Origin: Micromonospora thermarum | Lineage (GTDB): Bacteria > Actinomycetota > Actinomycetes > Mycobacteriales > Micromonosporaceae | Direction of reading: 5' to 3' | DNA: 64,000 nucleotides | Assembly: GCF_012034245.1 (NCBI RefSeq) | Contig: NZ_JAATEO010000025.1 | Span: forward strand, 1-64,000 | Shown here: positions 47,830 through 56,973 of the stretch, in pieces | How the letters are laid out: each line of letters starts with the position of its first letter | Position numbering within the stretch: position 1 is the first letter of the stretch | Program-made: the position numbers and the translations under genes | Notes under the pieces: generated by a model | Seen by the model: the letters and a program-made list of their open reading frames with translations, nothing else | What the model was told of the DNA's origin: nothing | Databases searched by the model: none

Positions 47830-49154
47830 CACGCCAGACGATGCTGTGGCTACACGGTGGCCGGTACCGGCGCGGATTCGCGGTCCTGCTGCTTGTCGCG
47901 GCGCTTCTCAGCACCGGCTCCGTCGCCCCGTCGTGGAGTTCCGACAACGGTCCAACCGGCATCGCCGAGGCGACCTCCGACGGGGACGTGGTCGGTACTC
48001 CCACACCCCTGCGCAATGTGCCCTCGGTGATCGCCGACGTGGCCGACGGCGAACTGATCGTCTACCGTATGCCGGGCATCCAGGGAGGACAGATCAATGC
48101 TACGGCCATGCTGTTCCTCCCCGAGCAGCAGCCCCCGGAAGGTGGCTGGCCACTCGTGGTCTGGGGCCACGGCACCGTCGGATGGGCACCCGAGTGTGCC
48201 CCGAGCGTCCAACTCCAGGAACACGGCAGGTGGGCCGACGGGCCGAACGCCGCCCTGCTGGCGGCCATTCTGAAGATGAACATCGCCGTGGTCGCTCCGG
48301 ACTACGAAGGGCTGGGCCCGGTGGCCGACGGCGTCCCGGAGGGGCACGGCTACTACGAGCTGTCCAGCGAAGGAAACTCCATGATCTTCGCCGCGGTGGC
48401 CGCGCAGCGATATCTCGGCGACCGGTTGTCGGGCCAGTGGGTGCCGGCCGGATGGTCGGAAGGAGGCTTCGCGGCGCTGGCTGCCGCGTACTACTCCGAC
48501 AAGGCCGCGAAGGCGGATCCCGACCTGGAGTACCGCGGCACCATCGCCCTGGCCCCGGTTCCGGATGTGCCCGCCATGAGCACGATCCTGTGGGACGACA
48601 TCGACAGGGCCTCCCAATCCGGACTTCCGCCGACGGAACACCAAATCGAACAGCTCGTCTTCGCCAACGCAGAAACCATCTACTTCACCAGGACCCAACG
48701 GTACGCAGGCTATGCCATCGACCCCACCGTGATCTACGGCCCGAACATGCTGAAGCTCTACCGCGAAAACTGGCGCACCTGCCTGGACGACCTGAACACC
48801 CTGGTCAAGCAGGACATCCAGAACTACCTGGACGCGTCCCCTTCCCACCGCCTGACCACGTATCCAGGCATCCGCGGCGACACGCCGAGCTCTCTTCCCG
48901 AGAACAGGCGTTTCTACGGGGAGAACCAGGGCAGGCTTGAAAACTCGACACTGCCGGGGTCGATCCTCTGGCTGTACGGGACCGAGGACATCACCAGCCC
49001 GGCTACGATCACCTACAACGTCGTCAACAGGATGCTGATCAACGACAACGACATCAACCTCGCCGTGCTCGAAGGGGCGGGCCACTACGACGTCCCCACT
49101 GTCGGAAGACCGCTGGTCCAGGCCCGGCTGAGGCAACTCTTCGGGATCAAGTGA
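47826..49154 (+). CDS. Secreted LIP-family lipase
   Basis: The 442-residue exported alpha/beta hydrolase has a signal peptide (RGFAVLLLVAALLSTGSVAPSWS) and the LIP (secretory lipase) layout: LIVYRMPGIQGGQINATAMLFLP, PLVVWGHGTVGWAPECAPS, VVAPDYEGLGPVADG, the nucleophile elbow PAGWSEGGFAALAAA (Ser211) and LYGTEDITSPATITYNVV with the likely catalytic Asp and a later His in EGAGHYDVPT. It probably hydrolyses lipid or carbohydrate esters outside the cell. Its ATG overlaps the arylsulfotransferase-like stop, so the two secreted enzymes are made together. Confidence 0.92.
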   Translation: MTRQTMLWLHGGRYRRGFAVLLLVAALLSTGSVAPSWSSDNGPTGIAEATSDGDVVGTPTPLRNVPSVIADVADGELIVYRMPGIQGGQINATAMLFLPEQQPPEGGWPLVVWGHGTVGWAPECAPSVQLQEHGRWADGPNAALLAAILKMNIAVVAPDYEGLGPVADGVPEGHGYYELSSEGNSMIFAAVAAQRYLGDRLSGQWVPAGWSEGGFAALAAAYYSDKAAKADPDLEYRGTIALAPVPDVPAMSTILWDDIDRASQSGLPPTEHQIEQLVFANAETIYFTRTQRYAGYAIDPTVIYGPNMLKLYRENWRTCLDDLNTLVKQDIQNYLDASPSHRLTTYPGIRGDTPSSLPENRRFYGENQGRLENSTLPGSILWLYGTEDITSPATITYNVVNRMLINDNDINLAVLEGAGHYDVPTVGRPLVQARLRQLFGIK

Positions 49155-49290
49155 GCCACCCCGGCACAAAACCATGACCCGGCCCCGCCGGCAAACCGCA
49201 CCGCCGTGAGCACCGCCCGGGGACGCTCTGCCGCAGGTAGGTCATCGAGGCGTCCATCGTCAGGTGACCTGGGGTGCCGCCACCACTTAG

Positions 49291-49838
49291 GTGAACCACT
49301 ACGGCGACGACTCCGACGAGGTCCATTGGGTGGTGGAGGACTCTCAGGGCACCGTCACCCGGAACGTGTCCGGCCCGGACGGCGACCGGACGCTTCCACA
49401 TCGGCCACCGGCGACGTACGGCTGCACCTGGTGGGGCTGCACGGCGACGTCAACGTCACCATCGACCCCGCTCTCACCGAACCGGAACTGTTGGCGCTGC
49501 TGAACGCGTTGACGGCCGTCGGCGTCGAACAGGGCATCGGAGTGCCACCGGTGCGCGCCCCGCGTTCCGACCCGGGACGGCCGGAGCTGGTGGATCTCTT
49601 CGTACCGCCCGCTGCCCGGCTTGCCGGTGCCGCGGTGACCGCCGACCGGGTCCGGGAGGCGATCGACGGGATGGAGCCCGACGAGCTGGTGCTCGCCGCG
49701 ACCGTGCCGGCGGCGCCCGCGGTACAGCGGGACCGGCAGGTCGTCGTCCGGGCGCTCGGCAGGGTGGTGCGGGAGTTCGAGGTGCGGGCGGCCGGTGAGG
49801 AGGGGGTCCGGATATGGGTGATCAGGCAGGGCGGCTGA
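49291..49838 (+). pseudogene. Hypothetical gene with a probable frameshift
   Basis: A frame starting at GTG 49291 (VNHYGDDSDEVHWVVEDSQGTVTRN) loses coding character near 49385-49395. From there the -1 frame (TSATGDVRLHLVGLHGDVNV) runs to a stop at 49838 with normal amphipathic, high-GC coding features (AVTADRVREAIDGMEPDELVLAATVPA, ending REFEVRAAGEEGVRIWVIRQGG). The second frame has no start codon of its own. A single indel would join them into one protein of about 182 residues. No family was recognised. A sequencing error is possible. Confidence 0.45.
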
Positions 49839-49852
49839 GCTGGCGGGTCGGG

Positions 49853-51433
49853 TCAGCGGGGGCGGCGGCTCACCCTGCGGCGGACCTGGGCGAGGACGCG
49901 GTTCGGGGTCACCGGCACCACGGAGACCATCAGCCGGCCGGACTCGTCGACGACCGGCGTGATCACGTACAGCCGGGCGCCGCGCCGGCGCACCAGCGGT
50001 GCGGTAGCCCGCAGTCGGGGTGCCCGCAGGGCGGCGGAGCCACCCGCCCCGGTGGCGCGGTGCAGACCCTGGGCGAGCCCCGGGTCGAACTCGCCGACCT
50101 GGGCGGACACGGCCCGCCGCTGGCCGGTGGGCCGGGTCGCGGCGATCAGGTCGGCGGCGCGGAACCGGATCCGCAGCGTGGTCCCGTCCGGGCCGGCGGT
50201 CACCGTCTCGGTGTCGGCGAGGATCTCCTCGGCGCTGACGCTGAGCGGCGGGAGATCCGGCACGGGCGTCGTCGCGGTCACGGTGAGTACCCGCTCGCCC
50301 CGCCGGTCGGTCTCCCAGCCGAGGCCGGTGACGTCCAGCTTCGCGACCCAGTCCGGCGCCGTGGTGACGTCGAAGCAGGAGTCGGGCACGCCGGCGCGGA
50401 ACCCCGGATAGGCGGCGTACCGGCGGCCGTCCTCGACGATCGTGGGGGGCACCCCCGTGCGGGCGTCCTGGCGGATCACGGCGAGCAGGTCGTCGAGGCT
50501 GCCGTCGCGGGTCAGGGCGAGCCGGATGCGCGTCTCGGCGTTCAACTCGCCCGCGATGTCGTCGGTGAGGTACGCGGCCACGAGGCGCCCGATGGCGTCG
50601 TGCACCCGCTGCTGGGTGTCGCGGTCCAGCCGTAGCAGGTCGTCCTCCAGCAGCTTGGCGATCTCGTGGTCGAAACGCCGGGCCATGACGGCGTCCCGCT
50701 GCTTGCCGGGGCCGATCAGGTCGGCCACGAACGCGGTGGTCGCCTCGACGGTGCGCAGCCGGTCGAGGTGCCGGCTCAGGTACGTGATGTTGGTGGCGCT
50801 GAACCGGCGGACGGCGTAGTAGAACTCGTAGTCCGCCAGCACCGAGATGCGCCGCGCCCGGTAGCACGCCTCCAGCGTGAACGGGAGGTCGCTGCCGAGG
50901 GGCAGGTCCTCCCGGTAGCGGATCCGGTGCCGTTCCAGCAGGTCGCGGCGGAACAGCTTGGTGTTGGCCAGCGACCGGGGCAGCGGCGAGTCGAACAGGT
51001 CCACGTCGACCTGGTTGGCCGCGAAGATGTCCTGGTAGATGTGTCGACTGTTGACGCCGACCACCTTGCCGAGCACGACGTCGGAGCCCCACTCGTCGGC
51101 GGCGGTGACCAGCCGTTCCAGGGCTTCGGGGCCGAGGTGGTCGTCGGCGCCGACGAAGAAGACGTACCGGCCGGTGGCGGCGTCGAGCGCCCGGTTGCAC
51201 GGGCCGGCGGGGCCGCCGGAGTTGGCCTGGTGGATGACGGTGAACACGCCGGGGTACCGGGCGGCGAACCGGTCCAGTTCGGCGCCGCTGCGGTCGGTGG
51301 ACCCGTCGTCCACGGCCACAACCTGCAGCCGGTCCAGCCCGATCGTCTGCCCCACGAGGGAGTCGAGGCAGCCGGTCAGGTACGGCATGGTGTTGTAGAC
51401 CGGCACCACCACGCTGACGTCGGGCGTGCTCAC
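49853..51433 (-). CDS. Family 2 glycosyltransferase with C-terminal extension
   Basis: The 526-residue protein has a GT-A fold N-terminal domain: DVSVVVPVYNTMPYLTGCLDSLVGQT, VVAVDDGSTDRSGAEL, ANSGGPAGPCNRALDAATGRYVFFVGADD (DxD-like) and LPLGSDLPFTLEACYRAR. Residues beyond about 330 form a beta-rich extra region without a recognised family. This organisation resembles actinobacterial TagF/teichoic-acid-type and exopolysaccharide transferases. Cytosolic or membrane-peripheral. Its GTG start overlaps the upstream GT4 stop by four bases. Confidence 0.9.
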   Translation of the reverse strand: MSTPDVSVVVPVYNTMPYLTGCLDSLVGQTIGLDRLQVVAVDDGSTDRSGAELDRFAARYPGVFTVIHQANSGGPAGPCNRALDAATGRYVFFVGADDHLGPEALERLVTAADEWGSDVVLGKVVGVNSRHIYQDIFAANQVDVDLFDSPLPRSLANTKLFRRDLLERHRIRYREDLPLGSDLPFTLEACYRARRISVLADYEFYYAVRRFSATNITYLSRHLDRLRTVEATTAFVADLIGPGKQRDAVMARRFDHEIAKLLEDDLLRLDRDTQQRVHDAIGRLVAAYLTDDIAGELNAETRIRLALTRDGSLDDLLAVIRQDARTGVPPTIVEDGRRYAAYPGFRAGVPDSCFDVTTAPDWVAKLDVTGLGWETDRRGERVLTVTATTPVPDLPPLSVSAEEILADTETVTAGPDGTTLRIRFRAADLIAATRPTGQRRAVSAQVGEFDPGLAQGLHRATGAGGSAALRAPRLRATAPLVRRRGARLYVITPVVDESGRLMVSVVPVTPNRVLAQVRRRVSRRPR

Positions 51434-52794
51434 GGCGCCTCCACCGGGGTGCGCGCCCCGGCACCGGCCAGCAGCCGGCGGTAGAGCGCGTCGAGGCGGT
51501 CGGCCTGCGCCTCCCACGTCCAGCCGGGCAGCGGCGAGTCGGGGCCGTCGTAGACCTGGCGGTAGCGCTGCGGGTCGGCGAGCACGGCCCGCACCGCGCG
51601 GGCCAGGTCGGCGGCGTCGCGGGCGCGGAACACCTCGCCCTGCCCGGTCGCGCGGACGGTGTCGGCCATCGTGCGGACGTCGCTGACCACGACCGGCAGC
51701 CGCGCGTGTGCGTACTCGAAGAACTTGGTGATCAGGGCGATCTCGTGGTTCGGCCAGTGGTGGAGCGGGATCAGGCCCACGTCGGCGGCGCTGAGGAAGG
51801 CGCTCACCTGTCCGTGCGGCACGTACGGCACGGGGTGCAGCCGCTCCGCCACGCCGAGCCGGTCGGCGAGGGCCCGCAGGTGGCGGACGTACGGCGCGGC
51901 CGGGTCGGCGACCACCAGCGCGAGGTGGGCATCGGGCAACCGGGGCAGCGCCTCGACCACGGTGGCCACCCCGCGCTGCTGGGTGAGCGTGCCGCTGTAG
52001 ACGAGCAGCGGGGTCTGCGGGCCGATCCCGCAGAGGTGACGCAGGTCGGGCACCTCCGCTCCGTCCGGCGTCGAATCTGCTGACGTCGGGGCGTTGAGCA
52101 GCACGGTCGGGCGCTCCGCCAGCCGGTGCTCCTCCCGGAGCAGGTCGGCCAGGTCCTCCGAGACGGTCACCACCGCGTCGGTGTGCGACACGTACTCCCG
52201 CACGTACGCGAGATGGGCCGGCAGCCAGCGCACGTTGTCGCGGCGGGGCTTCGCGCCGGGCAGCCACTCGTGCGCGTCCCACACGAGCTTCACGTCCCGG
52301 CCGGCGGCCCGCGCCCGGTCCACCGCGCGCGCGGCCACGCCGAGCATCCGGAAGTCGTGGGCGTGGATCAGGTCCGGCGCCAGGGCGTCGAGCACCGGCC
52401 CGAACACCCGCTCGTACGTCCACAGCCCCGGTTCCAGGCGCCGCCACGCCCGGTCGCCGGAGACCGTACGCCACAGGAGGACCTGGGCGTGCTCGACCGG
52501 CCGCCGGGCCAGCCGGGCCACCCGCAGCACCGGCCCGCCCCGGGCGACCAGCCGCTGGCGCAGCGTGCGCCGCCCGCCGGCGGGCGTCCCGCCGCCCATC
52601 GGCAGCACGCGGACGTGTGCGTCGCCGAGCCGCCACTCCCGCTCGACGTCGGCGCAGCCCAGCAGGGTGACGTCCCAGCCCGCGTCGGCGGCCGAGCGGG
52701 CAGCCTTCTGCACCCGGGAGTCGCCGTCCACCCCGTTGTCCACGAGCATGACCACCCGGCCACCGCCGGCCGCGGTGACACCGTCGAGCTGCAC
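51430..52794 (-). CDS. Family 4-like glycosyltransferase
   Basis: The 454-residue GT-B enzyme has an N-terminal acceptor domain (VVMLVDNGVDGDSRVQKAARSAADAGWDVTLLG, DLIHAHDFRMLGVAARAV, LVWDAHEWLPG) and a C-terminal donor domain (LVYSGTLTQQRGVATVVEALPRL, FLSAADVGLIPLHHWPNHEIALITKFFEYAHARLPVVVSDV). It transfers a sugar from a nucleotide sugar with retention. The first gene of a two-gene unit with the GT2 enzyme, divergent from a second GT2/GT4 pair. Together these suggest a surface polysaccharide. Confidence 0.92.
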   Translation of the reverse strand: MQLDGVTAAGGGRVVMLVDNGVDGDSRVQKAARSAADAGWDVTLLGCADVEREWRLGDAHVRVLPMGGGTPAGGRRTLRQRLVARGGPVLRVARLARRPVEHAQVLLWRTVSGDRAWRRLEPGLWTYERVFGPVLDALAPDLIHAHDFRMLGVAARAVDRARAAGRDVKLVWDAHEWLPGAKPRRDNVRWLPAHLAYVREYVSHTDAVVTVSEDLADLLREEHRLAERPTVLLNAPTSADSTPDGAEVPDLRHLCGIGPQTPLLVYSGTLTQQRGVATVVEALPRLPDAHLALVVADPAAPYVRHLRALADRLGVAERLHPVPYVPHGQVSAFLSAADVGLIPLHHWPNHEIALITKFFEYAHARLPVVVSDVRTMADTVRATGQGEVFRARDAADLARAVRAVLADPQRYRQVYDGPDSPLPGWTWEAQADRLDALYRRLLAGAGARTPVEAP

Positions 52795-53041
52795 GAATTG
52801 TTCTCCGATTCCTCACGTCAGCGGATGCCCGGCGAGTGTACGGCAGTTCGGGCACCGGAATCGTTCCACCGCCGCGCTTTTCCGCCACTCGACAGTTCGG
52901 CCACGAGCTGATTCCCGGCCGTATACGCTCTGGTCATCTACGTCTTACCGGCGTTTTTCCTTAGGCCGGTTAGGTCATGCGCAAAGCCTCGACCGGCATC
53001 CGATGCCGCCCATTCGCCGGCTCCCGAGGAAACCGCAATCA

Positions 53042-54082
53042 ATGCGTAAGCGGGTATTCATGTCGCGTACACCTGACGTCAGCGTGGTCATCCCGACGTG
53101 CGACCGGCCGGACCTGGTGAGCCGCGCGGTCCGCAGCGCCCTCGCCCAGTCGGTGGCGGAGATCGAGGTCCTCGTCGTGGTCGACGGTGCGGACGCCGAC
53201 ACGCAGGCCGCCCTCGCCGCGATCCCCGACCCGCGCCTGCGCGTGCTGCCGCTGCCCCAGCGGGGTGGCGCGCCGAACGCCCGCAACGTCGGCGTCCAGG
53301 CTGCCCGCGCCCGCTGGACGGCGTTCCTCGACGACGACGACGAGTGGCTGCCTCGCAAGCTGGAGGTGCAACTCGCGCTCGCCGCCACCGCGACCGTCGC
53401 GTCCCCGATCGTCGCCAGCCGCCTGGTGAACCGCACCCCGCGCGCCGAGTTCGTGCTGCCCCGCCGGCTGCCGAAGCCGGGCGAGCCGGTCTGCGAGTAC
53501 CTCACCGTGCGCCGGGGCCTCTTCCACGGGGACGGCTTCATCCAGACCTCGACGATCATGGCGCCCACCGAGCTGCTGCGCCGCGTCCCGTTCACCGTCG
53601 GCCTGCGCCGGCAGCAGGAGCTGGACTGGACGCTGCGGGCACTCGCGCACGACGACGTACGGCTGCTGATGGCGCCCGAGCCGCTCGTGCTGTGGCACCA
53701 GGACGAGGACCGGCCGCGGATCAGCCTCTCCTCCCCCTGGGCGGCGCAGCTGGAGTGGCTGCGGTCCAGCCGCCCCCTGCTCACCCCACGGGCGTACGCG
53801 GCCGTCGCGCTGAGCGTCGTCGGCTCGATGGCGGCCACCACCCGCGACCCGCGGGTCTTCCGGACCGTGCTCGCCGACGCCCGCCGGTACGGCCGCCCGG
53901 GTGCCATCGACTACCTGACGTACCTGCAGATCTGGCTGATCCCGCCGCAGCTCCGGCACGCCCTGCGAGACCGGATCCTGGACCGCCGTCGCCGCCCGAC
54001 CCGGTCCACCCCGCCGGGCGCCGCCGGGTCGCCCCGGCCCGCCGCGCCGGACCTCGCCGCCGCCGACTCCGGGAACCCGTGA
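53042..54082 (+). CDS. Family 2 glycosyltransferase
   Basis: The 346-residue protein has a GT2 domain: DVSVVIPTCDRPDLVSRAVRSALAQS, VLVVVDGADADT, GGAPNARNVGVQAARARWTAFLDDDDEWLP (DxD motif) and a QQELDWTLRALAHDD region near the acceptor site. The C-terminus (about 270-346) is basic and Pro/Arg-rich with a short hydrophobic helix. ATG 53042 has GAGGA upstream; a second ATG at 53060 starts the conserved domain. It is followed three bases later by the GT4 gene. Confidence 0.9.
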   Translation: MRKRVFMSRTPDVSVVIPTCDRPDLVSRAVRSALAQSVAEIEVLVVVDGADADTQAALAAIPDPRLRVLPLPQRGGAPNARNVGVQAARARWTAFLDDDDEWLPRKLEVQLALAATATVASPIVASRLVNRTPRAEFVLPRRLPKPGEPVCEYLTVRRGLFHGDGFIQTSTIMAPTELLRRVPFTVGLRRQQELDWTLRALAHDDVRLLMAPEPLVLWHQDEDRPRISLSSPWAAQLEWLRSSRPLLTPRAYAAVALSVVGSMAATTRDPRVFRTVLADARRYGRPGAIDYLTYLQIWLIPPQLRHALRDRILDRRRRPTRSTPPGAAGSPRPAAPDLAAADSGNP

Positions 54083-54085
54083 CCC

Positions 54086-55222
54086 GTGCCGCACGCTGAA
54101 CGGGTGCCCCACGTCGTCATCTGGCGCAGCCACCTGCTGGCCGGCTCCGAGACGTTCATCCGCAACCAGGCCGACGCGCTGACGGCCTGGCGCGCCACCT
54201 ACCTCGGCGCGGTGCGGGTCGCGTCGACGCTGACCCGCGACACCGACGTGGTCGCGTTCGGCGACACCGGCCGGGACCGGCGGGCCCTGCTCGCGCTGAA
54301 GGCCACCGGCCGGTCAGCCCGGCTCACCCGGCTGCTGCGACGGCTCCGGCCGGCACTGGTGCACGCCCACTTCGGCAACGACGGGTGGCTGATCAGCCGC
54401 ACCGCCGCCGACCTGGGCATTCCGCTGGTCGTCACGGTGCACGGCCAGGACGTCACCCGCCAGCCGGCCCTCCCGGGGCTGCGCGGCGCCCGCCAGCGGC
54501 ACAACCTGCGGGTGGCGTTCGACCGGGCGGCGCTCGTCGTGGCGGTCAGCGAGTTCATCCGCGACCGGGCGGTCGCCCTCGGCGCGGATCCGGCGAAGGT
54601 CCGCGTGCACCACACCGGCGTGCCCGTCCCGCCCCTCCCGGCGCCCACCCCGCCGGTGTGGAACGTGGCGTTCGTCGGCCGGTTCGTCGAGAAGAAGGGC
54701 GTCGACGACCTGGTCGAGGCGCTGGGGCTGCTGCGGCCCCGGCGGCCCCGGGCACTGTTCATCGGCACCGGGCCGCTGGAGGGGGCGCTGCGCGCCCGCG
54801 CCGCCCAGCTCGGCCTCGACGCCACCTTCCTCGGCGCGCAGCCACCGGAGGTGGCGGCCGGTCACCTGGCGCGGTCGGCGCTGCTCGCCGCACCGTCGAG
54901 GACCGCGGCGGACGGCGACTCCGAGGGGCTGCCCACCACCGTCCTGGAGGCGGCGAGCCTCGGCGTGCCGGTGGTGGCGACGCACCACAGCGGCATCCCG
55001 GAGGCGGTCGTGCACGGCGAGACCGGCCTGCTCGGCGCCGAGGGCGACCGGGCCGCGCTCGCCGACAACATCGCCCGCCTGCTCGCCGACGACGCCCTGC
55101 GGCGGCGGCTCGGCGGCCAGGCCCGCCGGCACGTCGAGGACCGCTTCGACCTGCACAAGCAGACCCGACGGCTGGAGAAGCTGTACGACGCCGTCGCCGA
55201 GCGGCACCCGTCCTCGCGGTAA
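54086..55222 (+). CDS. Family 4 glycosyltransferase
   Basis: The 378-residue GT-B enzyme carries LVHAHFGNDGWLISRTAADLGIPLVVTVHGQDVTRQ in the acceptor domain and VAFVGRFVEKKGVDDLVEALGLL, LFIGTGPLEGALRA and the donor E-x7-E motif in DSEGLPTTVLEAASLGVPVVATHHSGIPEAVVHGETGLL. Retaining transfer from a nucleotide sugar is expected. The start is GTG 54086, nearly abutting the GT2 stop, so the two are cotranscribed and probably act in order on the same glycan. Confidence 0.93.
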   Translation: MPHAERVPHVVIWRSHLLAGSETFIRNQADALTAWRATYLGAVRVASTLTRDTDVVAFGDTGRDRRALLALKATGRSARLTRLLRRLRPALVHAHFGNDGWLISRTAADLGIPLVVTVHGQDVTRQPALPGLRGARQRHNLRVAFDRAALVVAVSEFIRDRAVALGADPAKVRVHHTGVPVPPLPAPTPPVWNVAFVGRFVEKKGVDDLVEALGLLRPRRPRALFIGTGPLEGALRARAAQLGLDATFLGAQPPEVAAGHLARSALLAAPSRTAADGDSEGLPTTVLEAASLGVPVVATHHSGIPEAVVHGETGLLGAEGDRAALADNIARLLADDALRRRLGGQARRHVEDRFDLHKQTRRLEKLYDAVAERHPSSR

Positions 55223-55550
55223 CCCCACGCAGCACGGACGCGACGGCCCCACGCCGGCCGGTCACGTCGTCGAACGCTGCCTCCGGACGGTTCGCCGACC
55301 GCCCACCTGACCGCCCCCTCGCCGTCGGTGAGGAGGCGGAGGCCGGTTCGCCGGTACGGCCACCAGGGCCCGGAGCAGGGACGCCCGCAGGCCAATCGAG
55401 ATATTGACATGCGAAGGCAACCCGCCGGTAACATTCGCGCACCCTCGGAACGGCGCGGGTCCTCCCCCGAACCCGCGTCGATTCGCCGTGGCGCCGAATC
55501 GCGGCCAGCGAGCAGCTCGCGGGCCGCGCACCCCCGGAAGGACCGCCCCC
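55223..55550. other. Gene-free region with a candidate promoter
   Basis: Nothing coding is supported between the GT4 gene and the secreted lipase. The A/T-richer site 55404-55434 looks like the promoter of the lipase gene. Confidence 0.5.
55404..55434 (+). promoter_or_regulatory. Candidate sigma-70-type promoter of the secreted lipase
   Basis: A perfect TTGACA at 55404-55409 is followed after 19 bases by TAACAT at 55429-55434. The spacing is slightly long. The lipase start lies about 115 bases further downstream. Confidence 0.45.
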
Positions 55551-56234
55551 GTGACATCGATCATGGCAAGATTGTCACTCGCCCTGACTGTCGCCGCAGC
55601 GACCCTCGTCGGCCTCCCCAGCCCCGTCCACGCCGCCTCGTACACGGCGTCGAGCAACCCGATCCTCTTCGTACACGGCTGGAGCAGCAGCGCCTCCACC
55701 TGGAACACGATGATCAGCCGCTTCCAGGCCGACGGGTGGCCGTCGAGCCACCTGCGGGCGTTCTCCTACGACACCAGCCAGTCCAACGCCACCACGGCGC
55801 AGACGGTCAGCCAGGAGGTCGACAAGCTGCTCGGCGCCACCGGCGCCAGCAAGGTGGACATCATCACCCACTCGATGGGCGGGCTCTCCTCCCGCTACTA
55901 CCTGAAGAACCTCGCCAGCAGCGGCAAGGTCGACCGCTGGGTCTCCCTGGGCGGCCCGAACCACGGCACCAGCTCGGCGAACACCTGCTTCAGCACCGCC
56001 TGCGTCGAGATGCGGATCGGCTCGACCTTCCTCACCAGCCTCAACTCCGGCGACGAGACGCCCGGCGCGTTCACGTACGGCACCTGGCGATCCCCGTGCG
56101 ACGGCGTCATCAACCCGGTGGACAGCACGGTCCTGTCGGGCGCCGCCAACACGAGGACCGCCTGCGTGACGCACACGAACCTGCAAAACGACGCCACCAT
56201 CTACGGCCAGGTACGCGACTTCGTCAACCCGTGA
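55551..56234 (+). CDS. Secreted triacylglycerol lipase (alpha/beta hydrolase)
   Basis: The 227-residue protein has a signal peptide (MARLSLALTVAAATLVGLPS to HAA) and a compact lipase-2/PGAP1-like fold: NPILFVHGWSSSASTWNTM (oxyanion loop), DIITHSMGGLSSRYYL with nucleophile Ser108, and LGGPNHGTSSA. Two cysteine pairs (NTCFSTAC, SPCD...TAC) suggest disulfides. The size and motifs match Bacillus LipA-like and Streptomyces small lipases. GTG 55551 is preferred over ATG 55563 because of the GGAAGGA box. A strong terminator follows. Confidence 0.93.
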   Translation: MTSIMARLSLALTVAAATLVGLPSPVHAASYTASSNPILFVHGWSSSASTWNTMISRFQADGWPSSHLRAFSYDTSQSNATTAQTVSQEVDKLLGATGASKVDIITHSMGGLSSRYYLKNLASSGKVDRWVSLGGPNHGTSSANTCFSTACVEMRIGSTFLTSLNSGDETPGAFTYGTWRSPCDGVINPVDSTVLSGAANTRTACVTHTNLQNDATIYGQVRDFVNP

Positions 56235-56688
56235 CGTCCCACAGGGACCGTCGACGGCGGTCACCGGGAAGCCGCCCGGTGACCGCCCGCGACGACGCCC
56301 GCGCGCCGGCCCGCTCAGCCGGTAGTCGGACTGGGCCTTGGCGTTCTGCGTCGGCGATCCGGCCGTGAAGGCCGACTTCGGGTGGACTTCGTGGGCAGCC
56401 GGTCGGTCCGCCTGGTCGGCACCGGCGGCTCCGCCGTCACCGCCGCGTTCGACCCCGAAACCACGAGGCCGGATCGATACGTCAACGTCTGTTGAGCCAG
56501 ATCGAAGCGATGCGTTGTGTCGGCGGTCATGACTGCCTCAGACCTGGCTTTGATCATGGCCGTCGATGCCAGTACGACACTTGCCTTATTTGCAGTGTCG
56601 AAGTGACAAGTGGGGCTCATGTGGTCACCACAGAACGGAGGCACGGCGAGATGCAGGTGATCGAAACTGGTAAGGCGGCAGGTGAGTG
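56235..56688. other. Gene-poor stretch with lower GC
   Basis: After the lipase terminator, 56330-56500 contains short frame fragments without a family. From about 56500 the sequence is clearly less GC-rich than its neighbours. A 12-codon mini-frame (MQVIETGKAAGE, ATG 56651) has a good AACGGAGG ribosome site and ends where the next gene begins. Confidence 0.45.
56256..56287 (+). terminator. Terminator of the secreted lipase gene
   Basis: A perfect 13-base stem, GGCGGTCACCGGG at 56256-56268 and CCCGGTGACCGCC at 56275-56287, lies shortly after the lipase stop. Confidence 0.85.
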
Positions 56689-56973
56689 ATGCCGAACTAC
56701 CCCGTTCCCTACCGTGACGACGACCAGCGTCTGAACGACGATCTGCTCCGAGAGGTGCGGGACGCACTAATCAAGCGCGGCTTTCCCGAGTTGACGAAGG
56801 TCGACTACGGGCTGCTGGAGGTCATGCTGGTCCGGTTCGTCTACGCGAAGCGGCGGCAGGTCTGGTCACGATCACGGACTGACGCGGTCAGGCGCCCGTC
56901 GCCGCGAGGGCCGGGGTCGGACGGTCGTCGGCCCGGCCACGCGGCTTGCGGTTGGGCAGGGACAGCCGGATGA
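56689..56973 (+). CDS. Hypothetical protein, possibly 3'-truncated
   Basis: The first 60 or so codons (MPNYPVPYRDDDQRLNDDLL..., with EVRDALIKRGFPELTKVDYG and LLEVMLVRFVYAKRRQVW) look like a real acidic/helical protein, with lower GC than the surroundings. From about residue 65 the frame continues into sequence antisense to the desaturase gene and becomes Arg/Gly-rich, so the natural end is probably lost. It starts directly after a 12-codon mini-frame with a strong ribosome site. No family was recognised; a recently acquired, broken gene is the best reading. Confidence 0.45.
   Translation: MPNYPVPYRDDDQRLNDDLLREVRDALIKRGFPELTKVDYGLLEVMLVRFVYAKRRQVWSRSRTDAVRRPSPRGPGSDGRRPGHAACGWAGTAG

Noticed and set aside
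49206..49300. Minus-strand segment reading GHLTMDASMTYLRQS, like the end of a tyrosine recombinase
   Set aside because: Only about 20 residues fit and no Arg/His catalytic boxes are present; too short to support.
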